Source: Chamaea fasciata (lineage: Eukaryota; Chordata; Aves; Passeriformes; Sylviidae). From it: DNA of 64,000 nucleotides. The notes below the pieces were generated by a model. It was given only the letters and a program-made list of their open reading frames with translations. It ran no database searches and was not told the DNA's origin. Both the position numbers and the translations under genes were made by a program. How positions within the stretch are numbered: position 1 is the first letter of the stretch; every line of letters begins with the position of its first letter. Location of the stretch: the NCBI GenBank assembly GCA_029207755.1, contig JARCOQ010000012.1:3678001-3742000 (forward strand), read 5' to 3'. Of the stretch, positions 12,405-25,700 are shown one piece after another.

Positions 12405-12590
12405 GTTCTTTTTGCTTTGTTGTCTTGGAACTCTGGCTTTTGCCAGGCAGATTTCTTGCTTAGTCTGCAGGATCACTTTGGTTTTATGAGACAATTTCTG
12501 CTTTTTCTGCAGCATCACTTTGGTTTCCCTGGACAACTTTCCTGCCTGCTCCACATGCTTTGTCTTTTGTGCAGATTTTACTGCTTGCAG
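12405..12590. repeat. 42-bp-period minisatellite, about 4 diverged copies
   Basis: CTGCAGGATCACTTTGG at 12465 and CTGCAGCATCACTTTGG at 12507 are exactly 42 bp apart. More diverged copies lie on both sides (about 12408-12451 and 12536-12577). Because 42 is a multiple of three, the minus strand reads as a 14-residue repeat (KLSRETKVMLQKKQ, then KLSHKTKVILQTKQ) inside an open frame that stops at 12378-12380. Whether this is coding is unknown. The simplest reading is a non-coding minisatellite. Confidence 0.7.
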
Positions 12591-12670
12591 AAGTTTTCCT
12601 CTACACCGTTTGTGCAGTTGTACCATAAATCTCTGTATGCCCATTTTGCAGTACATGTGTACATAAATAT

Positions 12671-12778
<108 letters not shown>

Positions 12779-14670
12779 TAGTTGTGTTACATAAATGGTT
12801 GCTTGCTTGGTATTGTCGTTCCTATTTTTACGGTGTTACAAGACCCTTGTCCACTCCCAGTGGTTAGGTTATTTTAGTTTTCTGAGGTCTAGGTTGAAGA
12901 TAAACAAGTATTATTTATATTTTAGTCTGGTTTTGTTCTAGGGACTCATCAGGCCTCTGCCTGAAGTCTGAAACTTCTGCAAAGTCTGCTTTTTGTTTCT
13001 TCCAGTTAACTTTCATGTTTTACTTGATACTTACTGGACAAAAAAAAAACAAACAAAAAAACCCAAACAACCATCCTTTTTTGTCTTGCTGCTCAGTAAG
13101 GACGTCCTTATTTGCTGTCTCTCTTTCCTTTCTGTGTTTTGCTGCACCCTCTCTATGCCTAAAAACATCCTTTCAGTGTCTGGATAGATACTAACTGGTA
13201 TCGGTCAGATTTTTCCCAGTAGTGCTTTGGATTTAAGTCCCCAGGCTTTATTTCTATTACATAACCTCATTTTTTTAGGCAGAATTCTCTGCTCAAGAGT
13301 CTTTAAACTGTAATTAGGGCCAACTTGTGCCAAAGCTGTATTTTAACAGTCAGATTGTGCATACATATAGGAATGTAGGTGTGTGGATATGTACAGGGAA
13401 CATATACAGGGAATTCATAATGATCTAGACATACTCATATCCATTTTTGCAAACACTGCAGAAATTCCACTGTTCCAGAACTGGTTCCTGTCACCATAAT
13501 TCAGCTGCATCAAGTGCCATATCCTTTTCCTCCACAGAGTTTTACATCACCTGCATATTTGATCAAGGCACAATACAGCTCTTTCCAGTCTTCATAAATA
13601 TTAATTATGTTAATTAAATATTAAATCAAATAGTAAATCATAATTAAAATTAAAATATTAAATATTTATTGAAGGAGATCTAGTGTTGGTGACTCTGAGA
13701 GCGCATATCCAGACATCTCCTCCTAGTTAATGTTGTGCCATTTATAATTGTTATGGTAATGGTCCAGCAGGCAATTCTGTGTTTCAGACTGCTATATTCA
13801 AGTCACATCATTCTTTCACATTGACAGAGGTTTGTTGAGCTATATTGAAACCACTGATAATGTTTCCTGCAGCAAATTTCTGGTTTGGAGAATGATGATT
13901 ATAGCACAAGACCTGAGAATTATTCTGCTCAGAGCTGAGCTTACTCTGCAATTCACAGGCTGTTGGCCCTGGAACCTGGTCTTTGAGTAGTTTAGAACAT
14001 AGTGAAGGAATGTTAGACTTTAAGCGTAATCATCACTGGGAAGGGAAGAAAACCCCACCTGATTGTACTTTCCACTCGTGGAATTTCATACCACCTGTGG
14101 CACTGGAGTTGGTATTTTTATTGCAAAATCAACATTAATTTACATTAGAATACGTAAGTTATGGTGGGATGGGAAAAAGTCAGGTTATTAATGCCTGTAC
14201 TGTTTAATTTTTCTCTATTTATGCTGTTTATTTTGAAGTGTTATGATTTTCACATATTTAACTGATGTACAAATATTCAGCAAACCCATCAGATTATTTT
14301 CATGAAATCACCATTCTGAAGAAAAATATAAAGAACTCACATAGTTCCAGCGTTAGAATCATAGTGTTTGACAAGAAATCCTGCCTCTTGTCTTTTTCTT
14401 CCATGTTTTAAGTGATAAAGTGCTCCTGAAACCTAGAAATCCGGCATGTCTGAAAGCCTTTCTTTTCCATGGAATAGAGCAGACATCACAGGCACGTTTG
14501 AACAAAGCCCTTGATGCAACAGGTAGAATATTGAGTATGCAATAAATAAATGTGAGGGTTCCTTTGGCGAAGCAGATCTGAGACTTCCTGATGCTAATAT
14601 TTGAATATTCCATCCTGCGACCTCAGTTTCCCAAATAAAATATTTGCTACAAGAAATAGGAAAAGTCTGG

Positions 14671-14693
14671 CCCCCCCCCCTTTTTTTTTTTTT
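14671..14693. repeat. C10-T13 homopolymer junction
   Basis: Ten C followed by thirteen T. Such a junction is prone to slippage and to length errors in sequencing. Confidence 0.95.
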
Positions 14694-17600
14694 CCTACTA
14701 GTGTTCACAGGACCTGATTTTATTAGTTTTCATTTCTGGCCTCATTTTTGTTCCCATGTGAAGATTCTATTCCACTTGAAATTGTGGAAGCTGAGATTAT
14801 AATCATCAGCCTAGTACAGCTACCTATTTGAAATAGCTGATCAAACCAAAAACGAGGCAAGAAAGAATCAAAACATGGAAGTTCTGTTAATTTTTAAATT
14901 ATGCATTTGTAATGTATCTGCTGTCACCATGTTTTGCCAGATAATTTTTATAGCCTAATATTTCCTGAGAAGCCTGCTTGCTGTTTCTTCTGTTCTTCCT
15001 AAATTTAGCAATTTAGAATTAAAAATAATTATCCCCTTAAATTATGTCAAGTATTTGCTTTTCAGCAATTGTGCTGTAAATGTTTTTAAACCCATTGTGG
15101 GATTAAATGAGAAAGAAAGATGGTGAAATACACTGCACATAATACATGTGCCACCTGCTGTTGGACATTTTGATTCATATTACAACTATAGTTATTAATC
15201 TAGTATAGTTATTATTTATAAATATTTATGTTGAAACAGATGAGGCTACAGAGAATACTCCCTGCATTTGCAGTAAAACACTTGGGCTTTCCATCAGTTT
15301 CTATGTGAAAACTACTTTTAATAAATTCAAATATAAATTCTAAACATTTTGTAAAAAAAAAAAAAAACACCCAACCAACAAACAAGAGTTTGGTAGCAAA
15401 AAGAGATATTAATCTGTGTCTAAATTTTTTTAAAAAACCAAATTAACCAGAAGTTCATTATTAGGCACTTTTATTTAGCAACAGAGTCGTGGTTCTCAGT
15501 GGCAGCTGCAGAGCAGGCAGTGCTGGGTGAGAGCAGCACAGATTCCTCTGGGATGTGCATGGCACAGCTACTTCAGCTGCTCTGGGCTGAGTGAATGGGT
15601 AAGAACAAAGCCACTGCTGCCATTAATATTTGCATGCCAGCATCGATCCTACTGGGATTTCTCGAGTGCAATTGATGGAAAATGTGCTCCTCCCTTCCTA
15701 AACAGCTTATAAATAAACACTAAAAGCCCAGCCTTCCTATTTCTCCTCTTCTGCATTTCCATAATTCAGGGAAAAAGTCCTTAAGTGGAAAGGAACCTGC
15801 TTGACATGTTTTCACTCTGTCAATATTAATGTTTTCCAGAGGTGACTAGATAAATCAACAGATTGTTTGTCTGTCTGGCAAAAGAGGCCATAAAAATCAA
15901 CGACTGTGAGGAGAACAAAGTGGAGTAAAATGTCAAGATTTATGCAGAGGTGTGGGGAAATCAAGGTTGTTTTCTCATCTCTTAATTTGTAGTCCATTTT
16001 GACATGCATTCAGGCTTTGTGTTTTCTTCTTCCTGTCCTGAAGAAATAACCCCAAAATGGGTGATTGAATTAGAGACAGGAGTCATTTTGGTAGCATGTC
16101 CTGCTGTCTCAGATGGTACCAGAGAAACTGCTCCAAATGGAAGACTTTACTGAGGCCAGTTCTGAAGTGTCCTGTACCCCTCATGCTTCATCATCAAGAT
16201 ACAGTATCTGTCCAGCTTAAGAAAATTATGTACATCACAGTGACTTCGTAAATCTTATATTGGTAAATCACAAAATATTCTCAGCTATTTATTGTATACT
16301 TTATAATGTCTAAGAATCCTGTCTTTCTTTTCTCTGTATTTTTATTTACAACAGCTTTTGGCAAGACTCCCAAGGTTTTTTGTAACTGGTAAGGATTTTT
16401 AGTTTTTATAATACATACTGAAAATAAGTTCGTGCACATGGAAGTTTTACAAAGAGGCAATAGGTGAAAAACAAATGTACCTATATCTGCCATGGTTTGT
16501 ATTTTCTCTATCATGATATCCTACAAGAGGGCCAACAGGGGAAAAATTAGAACTGTGGATGCTGTTGTGCTTAGCTAATACAATAATTTCTATGAAAAAT
16601 CAGGTGGGTTTAACTTAATTTATGTCCATTAGAGCAATCAGCATGAAGTAGCAGTGTTGTTGTCGTGTACACATGGTATGTTTGTGCTGTGGAGATTTCA
16701 GAATTTCACACAATGAGGTCAGTGGCTACCTGACCTGAATTTCCACAACTACATTAGAGAGGAAATTTGTTCTAGTATATAATTTCCTGGAACATCCTCA
16801 GGGAGTACACAGTTATGATTACTCAGTGGCTTTAAATCAATGCAGTGGCTGGAACAATATTTATGATATTTGGCAGCTTAAAAATATTTTTGAAGATGAA
16901 ATGATGGATAGCATTTTGGCTAATGACTCCATTCAGTTTGTATCGTGGTCAAAACTGGCGCTGAAGGGTTGGGTGTCTGTGTAGCACAGCCCCTGCCAAA
17001 TGGCAGAGTGCAGGTATAACAGCAAAGAATGAGAAGGATTATTTTGCTAATTCACAGATAGGTAATTGCTTCTATCAAGTTTAATTTTTAAGGGTTTCAC
17101 CTGTGAACAATTGAATAACGTTGATAGAATTTGGTTGAATAACTGAAAGCAGAGTGGGTCGTGGTTCATGTAGAGAGAGTCATTATCCTGCAGATTTGAA
17201 AGGGATCAGGTAGGAAAACATCCTTGAATTGATTGACCTACAGTGTGCAGTTAATATCCTCTCAAACTGTTGGAAACAGAAGAGTAACTAAATTCAGACC
17301 AGGCAGTCTATCTAGTTGCTAAGGAGCAAAAGCAAAACTCCTGTTCATTCCCAAACTTTACTGTGCTCATGTATACGGAATAATTCTGGGCTCTGTCCCA
17401 CAGTCTTGTGTGGACTTTCTGTAAGGTCAAACCCTAAAATTACTTCAGAACATTTGCATGCATTTTTTAGGTGGCAGTCAGCAAATTTCATTTGAACAAT
17501 GGGAAGGAAAATGCTCCCTTGGGTAAGAGAGACATAAAAACGTTATTCTGCAGCTCCTTCACTAAAGTATTGACTACAAATATGATTGAGTTTGACTTGG

Positions 17601-18034
17601 AAGAGTATTTATTTCAATAAGCTGTGGCAATAACTCCACTATTATCCACATTTCTCTTTGGTGGCAAAATTTTTTCCACTTTATGAGGTTAAAAAAAAAG
17701 GAGGGTTAGGCTTACAAAACCTTACCAAATATATCTGAGCCTCAAATGTAGCCTCTTCAGCTCTTTCATCCAGTTGCATTATACTAAGGAAATATATTTT
17801 TATCTCTTACTAGCAGTTCTCTAAAAAGGCTGATTTGGCAGTATGCAGATTAAAAAGAAAAAAAACCCAAAAACCTATATTCCAGGTAGTATGGTATTGT
17901 GTGCAGCAAAACTAAGTGTGAGTGAAATTCTCTTTCAATTCCTTCAGCTCTATCCTCACCAGCACAGCTCTACTGATGGCATTTCTTTAATTTCCCATAG
18001 ATCTTTTCTGTCCTTTAGAAGTTCCTCTGAATCC

Positions 18035-18059
18035 TTTTTTTTTTTTTTTTTTTTTTTTT
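18035..18059. repeat. Poly(T) tract, 25 bases
   Basis: An uninterrupted T25 run. No retrosequence is visible next to it in either direction. Confidence 0.95.
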
Positions 18060-21000
18060 GTGTGGTATGGTTATATCCGGTGTGAAAATCATGTCAGGTT
18101 AGGTAATGCAGGCAAGAACTCTCTCTGCCCCCTGCTATTCTAGCTCAAATTTCAAATTTTGACAGTAATTTTGAATTCCTTTTCCTGTGTACCTCCCCCT
18201 GTCCCTTTCTTGGAGTTCACTCATACTTTTGAATAAAAGATTAAGCCTCTAAGTTCAGCTGCTCTGGTGAGGTCTGTTAGCACTTCCTCCTAAAACACAT
18301 TTTACAGTTGCCATAAAGAATCCTACACAGAGCTTCAGAAATGTCTGAAAGGTCTCTCACTCTGTTAGTCCGTGATGTGCTGCCAGCAGCTCCTGGTGTT
18401 TGTTCCATGTGCTCTTCTTACATAACCAACTGGGAGGTTTTTAATCAATCAGCATCTGAAAAAAAACCCAAATCCTTTTGTGTGAAGGAAGAATGATTGA
18501 GGATACAAATGATAACAGACTACATTAAAAAAAGGTTTTTAAATTTCCACCTCAACCTTACACTGAGTAGAAAAATTGGACATTAAAATAAATGCACTTT
18601 AAAATGCAGTTCAGTTGTATTATTACATCCTTTCAGTAGCTTTACATAAACCTCCTTCCTAATGATGGTATTTTAAAGATGTTTGATGTATTTGTGATGC
18701 AGGCCAAGATGGTAGGAAGCATCTGGGCTGGAGGAAATAATATTGAGGAAAATAATCTAATGAACAGACAAGTTATGAAGTCCATCTGTGCACAGACCAT
18801 GCATCCATATAATCTCTCACCTCAGAAGACACAAAATGTATGTTTTATCATAACATGCACTGCAAAATCCTGACAGTTAATTCTTCATATTGCACCAGGC
18901 TTGTATATTCCTTATTGGATGTCTCATATCAACTGATGTATAGAAACAGACCTTGAGTCAATTCAAAGCATCTTTTCACAGCATCTTTAAGAAAAAGTAT
19001 TGGATTTGGAGCCAGATTACGTAATTAAGTAGAGAGGGAATTTGAAAAGAAAATGGGATTTTTTTTTTTCTCTTTGATTTACGGACAAAGCAGTTGAGAC
19101 TGGAGAGAAATAGTTCCTAAAAAGCATGACTGCATCAAACATTCTGTAAGTACTAAATAGAAGCAGCATGAGAAGGGGAAAGTCTCATGACAGATTGAGA
19201 CTCTTATTTTATAAAATAGCTGCAGAGGGCTTGAAAGCTTTAAAGGGTGCCAGTGAGGGGGCAGAAGAGAAGTGTGTGCACATCTTAGGAGAAAATTACT
19301 GAGCTTTAATCTCAAACGTATTTACCTCAAGTCTTCATTGTGAGGTAGCTTGGTCTTGCTTTTTGGAAATACTGAGCTCTCACGTGTGTGTAAACAGAAG
19401 AAATAATGCAGAGGTGGGGGGAGAGGAAAAAGTTGTGTGAGTTTTACAGGCATAAAATATAAATATCTGTGAATTGCTGTTCTTTTCAAAGAAATAGGTC
19501 TTGAGAAGATCATTTTTGCAAAATCATTCGTATGATCTCCTGAGGAGCTCAGGGAGAGCACGGCAATCCTGTCAGTCTCTGAAGCACATGAAATGAATAC
19601 CACTATTTACATGGGACCTAGAACAGTGCCCAGCTGTTCTATCAACGAAGATTCTGTGGGCTCCAGTGGTTGTGTCAGTCCAGCTTCAGAGAGAAGAAGC
19701 AGGGGACTCTGCAGGACACAGATTTGTGAACTGGGGAGCACAGGTGCACTACACCATCCGGTAGAGTGGTCCCTGTCTTTATTCCATTGAACTGACACCC
19801 ATCTCCTTCAGCCAGGCTTGTGCTGCACCCAGACCAAAGCAGGACCACCTGAGCTGTGTGAAGTGGGGCTGTAGCCAAACAAACTTCACACTCGAGTTTA
19901 CAGGAAGGGAATATTGAATGGAAACACAAAGAGGATATTCCCCCCTTTATATGACATTTGCAAGACCAGTACTGGAGTTATAGGCTACCCACATTTTAAG
20001 GAGGATGGGACTTTACAGAAAAAATGAGAAAGAGAAGCTCAGAGTTAAGCCATGATTCAATCATGGAGCACTGGGCATGGTCACTGAGGAATGATCTTTA
20101 TTATAGCAGGCAACTCTTCAATCTGTTGGATACAACAGAAACCAGTCTCTGGAAGCCAAGAGTACAAGTAAAATTGGCAAGGTGCAAATTTTAACCAGGT
20201 AATCAACTACTGAACAGCACACCCATAGAGGTGGTAGATGCTCTCTTGCAGTCACTTATAAGGAAGGTTGAATGCCTTTGAGATACAGTGTAAGTCAAAA
20301 ACTATGAACTTGATGCAGAAGTTGCTGGTGAGAGTTAGAGGAGGTCAGACCATGTGGCAATTGTCCCTTTTAATATTAAATTCCCTGAGTTGGAGGCACA
20401 TCTTAATACTTACTGCTACACTGCTTCTCCAGATGTCAAGAAATGTTCGGCTAGTCTCGAAAAACATTCTGAAAGGCTGTTGCTCAAATGTGATCCGTTT
20501 GTATTTAAGCAAAATGCTATTCGGGGGATCCAGTACCATCTAGACGTCATAATCAGAATGTGACCCTGTAGTATTGCTTAGTACACACAGTAAAACACGG
20601 CCCTGCGTATTAAGAGTTGTTCGGGGGAAACTGAAAGGAATTTTGAAGGAATTATCATCATTGAGATTTTTTGATCCAGCTCTAGAATTAATTAACAAAC
20701 TATTGTTAATGACTACAGATACCAGTCATCTCTGAAGGAAGTAAAAAATGGTAGCCTCCAGAATACACATGATGCCTTTTGTAGATTCTTTTTAATCAAA
20801 ATACTCAAACTGAGAAAATTACTCAATAAATGTGATGAGTAAATATTTAACCTTTAAATTTAGTTTGTGTGCACATTCCAAACAAATATAGTTAGAGATG
20901 CTTAAACATTTGTTAGTGTTGAACATATGTTTACAGAGTCATTATATTTAACATTGGGAAATTCGCAAAACAGTTTCCACATGTGTTATGTGCCCTTTTA

Positions 21001-21425
21001 TATTAATGTTTTCTAAATGTCATGTTGAATAGTGTATTAAATTCCATCTTCTTTCTAAGATACCTGAAGTGGTAGCTTTAGAAGATATTTTTCTCAGCTG
21101 TAATAACTCCTTGCATTTAAATATATTGTTGGTATTTCCATATATACCATTACCTTGCATTTTCCAGTAAACCAACAGATGAAGGTTTTAATAAACCCCA
21201 TGATTAAGCAAGGTTTTTACTGCAGCTGTCCTTTTGCATTTCAAATTGTCAGTTTGTTGCTGCTGTGCTTTCCCCTCTGTACAGGATTACCTTTGTTCAA
21301 CAGGAATCATGCAAGTCAGTGATTAACAAGAGATTGACTAACATGGTTCACTGCATTATGCAATTTTGATATTGCACCTCATTTCACCAATGGGGAAAAA
21401 AATAAAAAGGAAAGTTTCTAAATCC

Positions 21426-21467
21426 CACTTTTTCGTCTGAACTCTCCACTTTTTCATCGGAACTCTC
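21426..21467. repeat. 21-bp tandem duplication
   Basis: Two adjacent copies of a 21-mer (CACTTTTTCGTCTGAACTCTC, second copy with CATCGG in place of CGTCTG), differing at about two positions. It lies about 0.7 kb upstream of the LONP2 CpG island. Confidence 0.85.
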
Positions 21468-21774
21468 CATAGGCCCTCAGTTCTTGGAGCCCTTTCACCT
21501 GGGCAGGCTGTTTTGGCTCACTGTCCTAGTGAGCTGTGCCCTTGCCGGTGCCTCCAGGGCTGCTGAGCATCACTGTGGAATTGGAATTCCCAGGGTGTGA
21601 GCGAGGCCTCCGCAGGCAGCCAGGCTGTGAACGGGCTGGGAACGGGGAGCACCACATGGGCTTTGCTCCTCGCTGCCCCCGCGGTTCCCGGAGGGAGATG
21701 TCGGCTCCTGCACCTCCTCCCTGGGGCTCCCGGGAGCACGTGGAACGACACCTGCGCTCACCTGCGCTTCCTCA

Positions 21775-21980
21775 ACAGCACAACAACTGCTTCCCATGGA
21801 GGGCGGCCCAGCCCTGGAACAGCTGCCCAGGGAGGGCTTGGGGTCTCCCTCTCCGGACACGTTTCAAACCCACCTGGGCGCGTTCCTGTGTCACCCGCGC
21901 CAGGTGACCCGCCTTGCCAGGGGACTGGGTGATCTCCAGAGCTCCTTCCAACCCGAACGGTTCTGTGACTCTGAAACGGG
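21775..21980 (+). mobile_element. CR1 3' end, plus orientation, GC-rich
   Basis: The motif order matches a CR1 3' end: CCTGGAACAGCTGCCCAGGG at about 21811, then GGTGATCTCCAGAGCTCCTT at about 21928, then CCAACCCGAACGGTTCTGTG ending with the short CR1 terminal repeat (TTCTGTGACTCTG). The copy is unusually CpG-rich, which fits its place on the shoulder of the LONP2 CpG island. It is 5'-truncated and non-coding. Confidence 0.85.
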
Positions 21981-22274
21981 ATGCTGAGCCCCTCGACCTG
22001 GAGCGCGGATGCAGGAGAGTAGATTTGAGTAAAAACCAACAACAGAAGGGAGTTCACTTCGTACCCGTCCCATTTAACAAACGATGGGATTTGTTACACG
22101 CTCCCTGTCCCGTGCCGGAGCCCTTGGCACAGCTCACAGCCCGCACCCATTGCCAATGCCAGCCTGACACCTGCCGGCGGCCGGGCGGCCTCCGGGGGAG
22201 GGACTGAAGGGAACCGGCCCGGCTCGGTGTTTGAGAGGAGACCGGACCCGAGAGGCCCCGGGGGAGGCAGAAGG

Positions 22275-22371
22275 AGCGGCGGGGCCGGTTCCCGAGCGGC
22301 GGGGCCGGTTCCCGAGCGGCGGGGCCGGTTCCCGAGCGGCGGGGCCGGTTCCCGAGCGGCGGGGCCGGTTC
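22275..22371. repeat. 20-bp GC-box minisatellite
   Basis: Four perfect copies of GGGGCCGGTTCCCGAGCGGC at 22281-22360, with partial copies at both edges. Each unit carries GGCGGGGCC, an Sp1/KLF-like site, so the array multiplies potential binding sites about 200-280 bp upstream of the LONP2 start codon. Confidence 0.95.
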
Positions 22372-22505
22372 GGGGCCAGGCCCGGGCCCGGGCCGGGGAC
22401 AGCGCGGCCGGCGCCGCCAGGGGGCGCAGCGGGCGGGGCGCGCGCGGCCGGTGCCTGCCGGCGCCCGTAGGGGGCGGGGCCGCGGCGGGCGGGGGCCGGG
22501 CTGCC

Positions 22506-22526
22506 ATGGCGGCGGGGCCGGCGTGA
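22506..22526 (+). CDS. Upstream ORF in LONP2 leader (6 codons)
   Basis: ATG at 22506 with G at -3 and G at +4 is a strong Kozak context. It encodes MAAGPA followed by TGA, ending 34 nt before the LONP2 ATG. It mimics the true start (MAAGSA), so it may be a local duplication. It matters only if transcription starts upstream of 22506. Confidence 0.4.
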   Translation: MAAGPA

Positions 22527-22560
22527 GGGGCGCGGGGCAGGGCGGGGGTGACGGCGAGCC

Positions 22561-22793
22561 ATGGCGGCGGGCAGCGCTATCCAGATCCCCACGCGGCTGC
22601 CGCTGCTGCTCACGCACGAGAGCGTGCTGCTGCCCGGCTCCACCATGCGCACCAGCGTGGACTCTCCGCGCAACATGCAGCTGGTGCGCAGCCGGCTGCT
22701 GAAAGGCACCTCGCTGCGGAGCACCATCATCGGCGTCATCCCCAACACCAGCGACCCCACCTCCGACTGCGACGACCTGCCCAACCTGCACAG
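22561..22793 (+). CDS. LONP2: LONP2 exon 1 (residues 1-78)
   Basis: Start codon and the first part of the Lon substrate-binding domain, including [18 protein letters not shown]. Donor CAG|GTGCGG. It ends after two bases of the Arg78 codon, and the first base of exon 2 completes AGG. Third positions are strongly GC-rich. The 827-nt intron 1 that follows begins within the CpG island. Confidence 0.96.
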
Positions 22794-25700
22794 GTGCGGC
22801 TCGGCCCGGCTCTCCCTGGCTCTCCCTGCCGCCCTCGCGGCCTGCGGCGCCCCCGGAGCCCGGCCCGGCCTCCCCGGCCGGGGCTCGCCCTGGGGAGCCG
22901 TGGGGTCACCCCGCGGGGCCGCCCCGGGGGCGCCTCTGCCCTCCGCGGAGCCCGGCGGGCGAGCTGCCGGCGGCCGGAGGGGAGTTTGAAAAGAGACTAA
23001 GGTGGGCGAGCGAAATAAGACGAAAGGACGCAGCTCAAGGGCTGTCGCAGCTGTTAACCATAGCATTTTTCACTTAATAGGTAACACGGATATTGACTTA
23101 GTTCACATAAAGTGAAAGCAATTTGTATTTCTTTGTGCTGAAACTAACATGTAACCCTTACTCTTCGAACTTTCTCGTATCAGTGGACTCAGTAAGATGT
23201 TGCAAGAAAATATCTTCTGTTGTAAATGGGCTTAAATGGGTACGGTGGTGTAAAACACTGATTCAGTACAAGGCCAGGAATTTCATAGAAGAACTATCAT
23301 TTACAAACACTCCCATTTCCCAGTGCATGTTGCTTAAGCAGAAATGTCAGTGTGCCGGTCCACAGCCAGATCCATTGTTATAAAGAAATGACGTACGTTT
23401 CTAAATTGTGTGACTGTATTACAGTGCCTTACTTAGTGTGTCAGTTAACTCATTTGTGTTCTGGTTTTAGGGTTTGGTTTTGTAGCCTGTGTTACAAGGG
23501 AAGTTTCTCAATAGGAACCATGACCCGGCAGGGTCTTGCAACCTATTGCTTGGTTGCCTCTGATAAGGAGCACACCAAATATACTGTGAAAGGTGACACA
23601 AGGATTTGATCTGTTTTTAGGATTGGCACTGCTGCCCTGGCAGTTCAGGTGGTTGGCAGCAACTGGCCCAAGCCCCATTACACATTGCTGGTGACAGGCC
23701 TGTGCCGATTCCAGATCCTGCAGCTGCTGAAGGAGAAGCCCTATCCCGTGGCTGAAGTGCAGCAGTTAGATCGACTTGAGCAGTTCACTAATGGCCATAA
23801 ATCTGAGGAGGAGCTTGGAGAGCTGTCAGAACAATTCTACAAGTATGCAGTGCAGGTAATTTGTTTCATTCTTGTGTGTCACATAACCTGTGGGTGCACT
23901 TGGGCTCTTTATTTGTGTTCTGTCTGCCCTTATGTTTCTCCAGTTCCTATATTTTTCATTGACTAGTAGAGTTTCAGTATCTCTGCTACAAAATAAATGT
24001 TACAGCTTGAGGTTTCTTCGCCAAGTTCCAGGATGTTTGCACGGCTGATTGCAGCTGAGTCTTGTGCAACTGCTTGTGTTGGTGCTGTAATAAGTTGGTG
24101 TTTCATATATAGGAATACTCTACATACATTCTAGTAAGGGATTTGTTTAATTTTTCTAGAATTTTACAGAGATAGAAGAAAATATATACCACTGAAGTAT
24201 GACGAATTGGAATTTAAAGGATATATTGGAAAAGAGTCGTGGGGGAATTTTTAATCTGGGTATGTGGGGGACATAGGAGACGTATGTATTGAAAAAACCG
24301 CTGCAAGCAGTAATGATACTTTTGAACTTCTCGGACGGGGAGAAAGCTCAAGGTCTTGGTGCTCTGTGCTGAGTTAGTGCCTCATCTGTGAACTTATTTC
24401 AGTAACTTTTTGACGTGCTTCCCGCTGGAAGACCCAATGGTGTTCAGGCCAGAGAGCCGCAGGGATAATTCCCAAAGAAACCCAGCAGCCGCTAGCATTG
24501 TTCCCTGTGTGTTGTAGCTGGTGGAGATGCTGGATATGTCCGTGCCTGCGGTCGCCAAGCTCCGCCGTCTCCTGGACAACCTGCCCAGGGAAGCCCTGCC
24601 CGACATCCTGACCTCCATCATCCGAACAACCAACCAGGAGAAGCTGCAGGTACCCAGTGCTTCACAGGTTTTAGCGCTGGTTAGGTGTCACTAGGGGACA
24701 TGAAAGAACCGCACCCACCCGTCGGGTTGTGGGACGGGAAAGAAAGAGAGAAAGTTCATTTTGGTTTGGGATTTAAATAGGGTTTGGAATTTGGAGAGTG
24801 ACACTTCTCTGACCCCAGTGGTTAACTTAGAAGTTTATCAATTTGTCTTTCTTCCTAAAGAGAATGTATTATTTACCAAACATCAGTCTTTGTTTTTGTT
24901 ACAAGCGTGAAAAAGCTCTAGTAAAAAACGTAGACTATCAGAAGGCTGAAAAATCAAAACAAGAGTTAGTTGTTGCTATCTTTTTAAAGTCACTCACTTT
25001 TAGGTCATTTTGGATTTGATCACACTTGTGACTGTACAGTGATAACATTGTGCCAGCAGGGGTTTGTGTTGCATCTGAGCATGAATGCTTGCAAAATGCT
25101 TTGTCGATGTTGTTTAAAGTGTTTGTATATGCACATGGCAGAGCTCACCTGAGGTAAATAGATCTGGTTGGGAAATCTTGGAAATGGCTCATTTTATTAA
25201 ACAGTAAGTAGTGCATGGACTTCCCATAGTAAATATGATAAATCTTTCTTCAGATTGTGTTGAAATTTACTTACTTATCCCAGCTGACTGATCATGATAC
25301 ATATGTTAATACTAATAACTTCAGAATTAAAATGTTTTTAATATTAGAATTAAATATTTTTTAAATTATCTTGAAGCCTGGGTTTCTTTAAACACTGAGA
25401 CAGTGGTTAAAATTTCTGTCATATGTCAAAGTAAATCTGTGCAAAAATGATCTTTATGGGTTGGTGCTTATCCATCTGATTTCTGTACTTGCTGTTGTGT
25501 TGTGCAAGTTGTTCCTTTTCTTCTCTAACTGCTTATGCTGCACCTGGAGCTCAAAGTGTGTTAGGGTCTTTCGAAGCACCAAAAGTAGAAATTAATGCAG
25601 TAATTTGAAGGGCAGGTGTGTGCCATAGTTGGATATCATGCTGGAGGAAGGTGCATTAGTTATTAGTCCATCACTTTTTTTTAATTAGAAGTTTGAAGGA

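Larger units (their letters stand above)
12790..21420. other. Intergenic DNA, no gene seen
   Basis: AT-rich with no recognisable exons. Minor features include an A-rich tract with CAAA interruptions (13040-13070), an AT-only-like patch (13590-13675), a C10T13 homopolymer junction (14671-14693), an A15 tract (about 15352-15367) and a T25 tract (18035-18059). A moderately GC-rich block at about 19600-19920 has open frames on both strands but no similarity that I can name. 20190-20290 faintly resembles a very old CR1 end. Confidence 0.5.
22150..22990 (+). promoter_or_regulatory. LONP2: LONP2 CpG-island promoter, 5' UTR and first exon
   Basis: Very GC-rich, CpG-dense DNA covering the start codon at 22561. 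No TATA box is visible. Many GGGGCGGGGC/GGCGGGGCC boxes (Sp1/KLF type) lie between 22270 and 22530. ATGGCGGC elements at 22506 and 22561 resemble YY1 sites often found at CpG-island starts. This is the architecture of a TATA-less housekeeping promoter with dispersed initiation. The exact start of transcription cannot be read from the sequence. Confidence 0.8.

Noticed and set aside
19600..19930. Open frames on both strands in a GC-richer block
   Set aside because: No similarity or splice context. They probably come from an unrecognised old repeat or simple composition.
20190..20290. Possible very old CR1 3' end (GAGGTGGTAGATGCTCTC block)
   Set aside because: Only one short block resembles CR1, which is too little to call without alignment.
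22134..23066. 310-codon antisense open frame over LONP2 exon 1
   Set aside because: It lies in a CpG island where stop codons are rare, reads the 20-bp minisatellite as a peptide repeat, and is opposite a proven exon. No similarity to known proteins.
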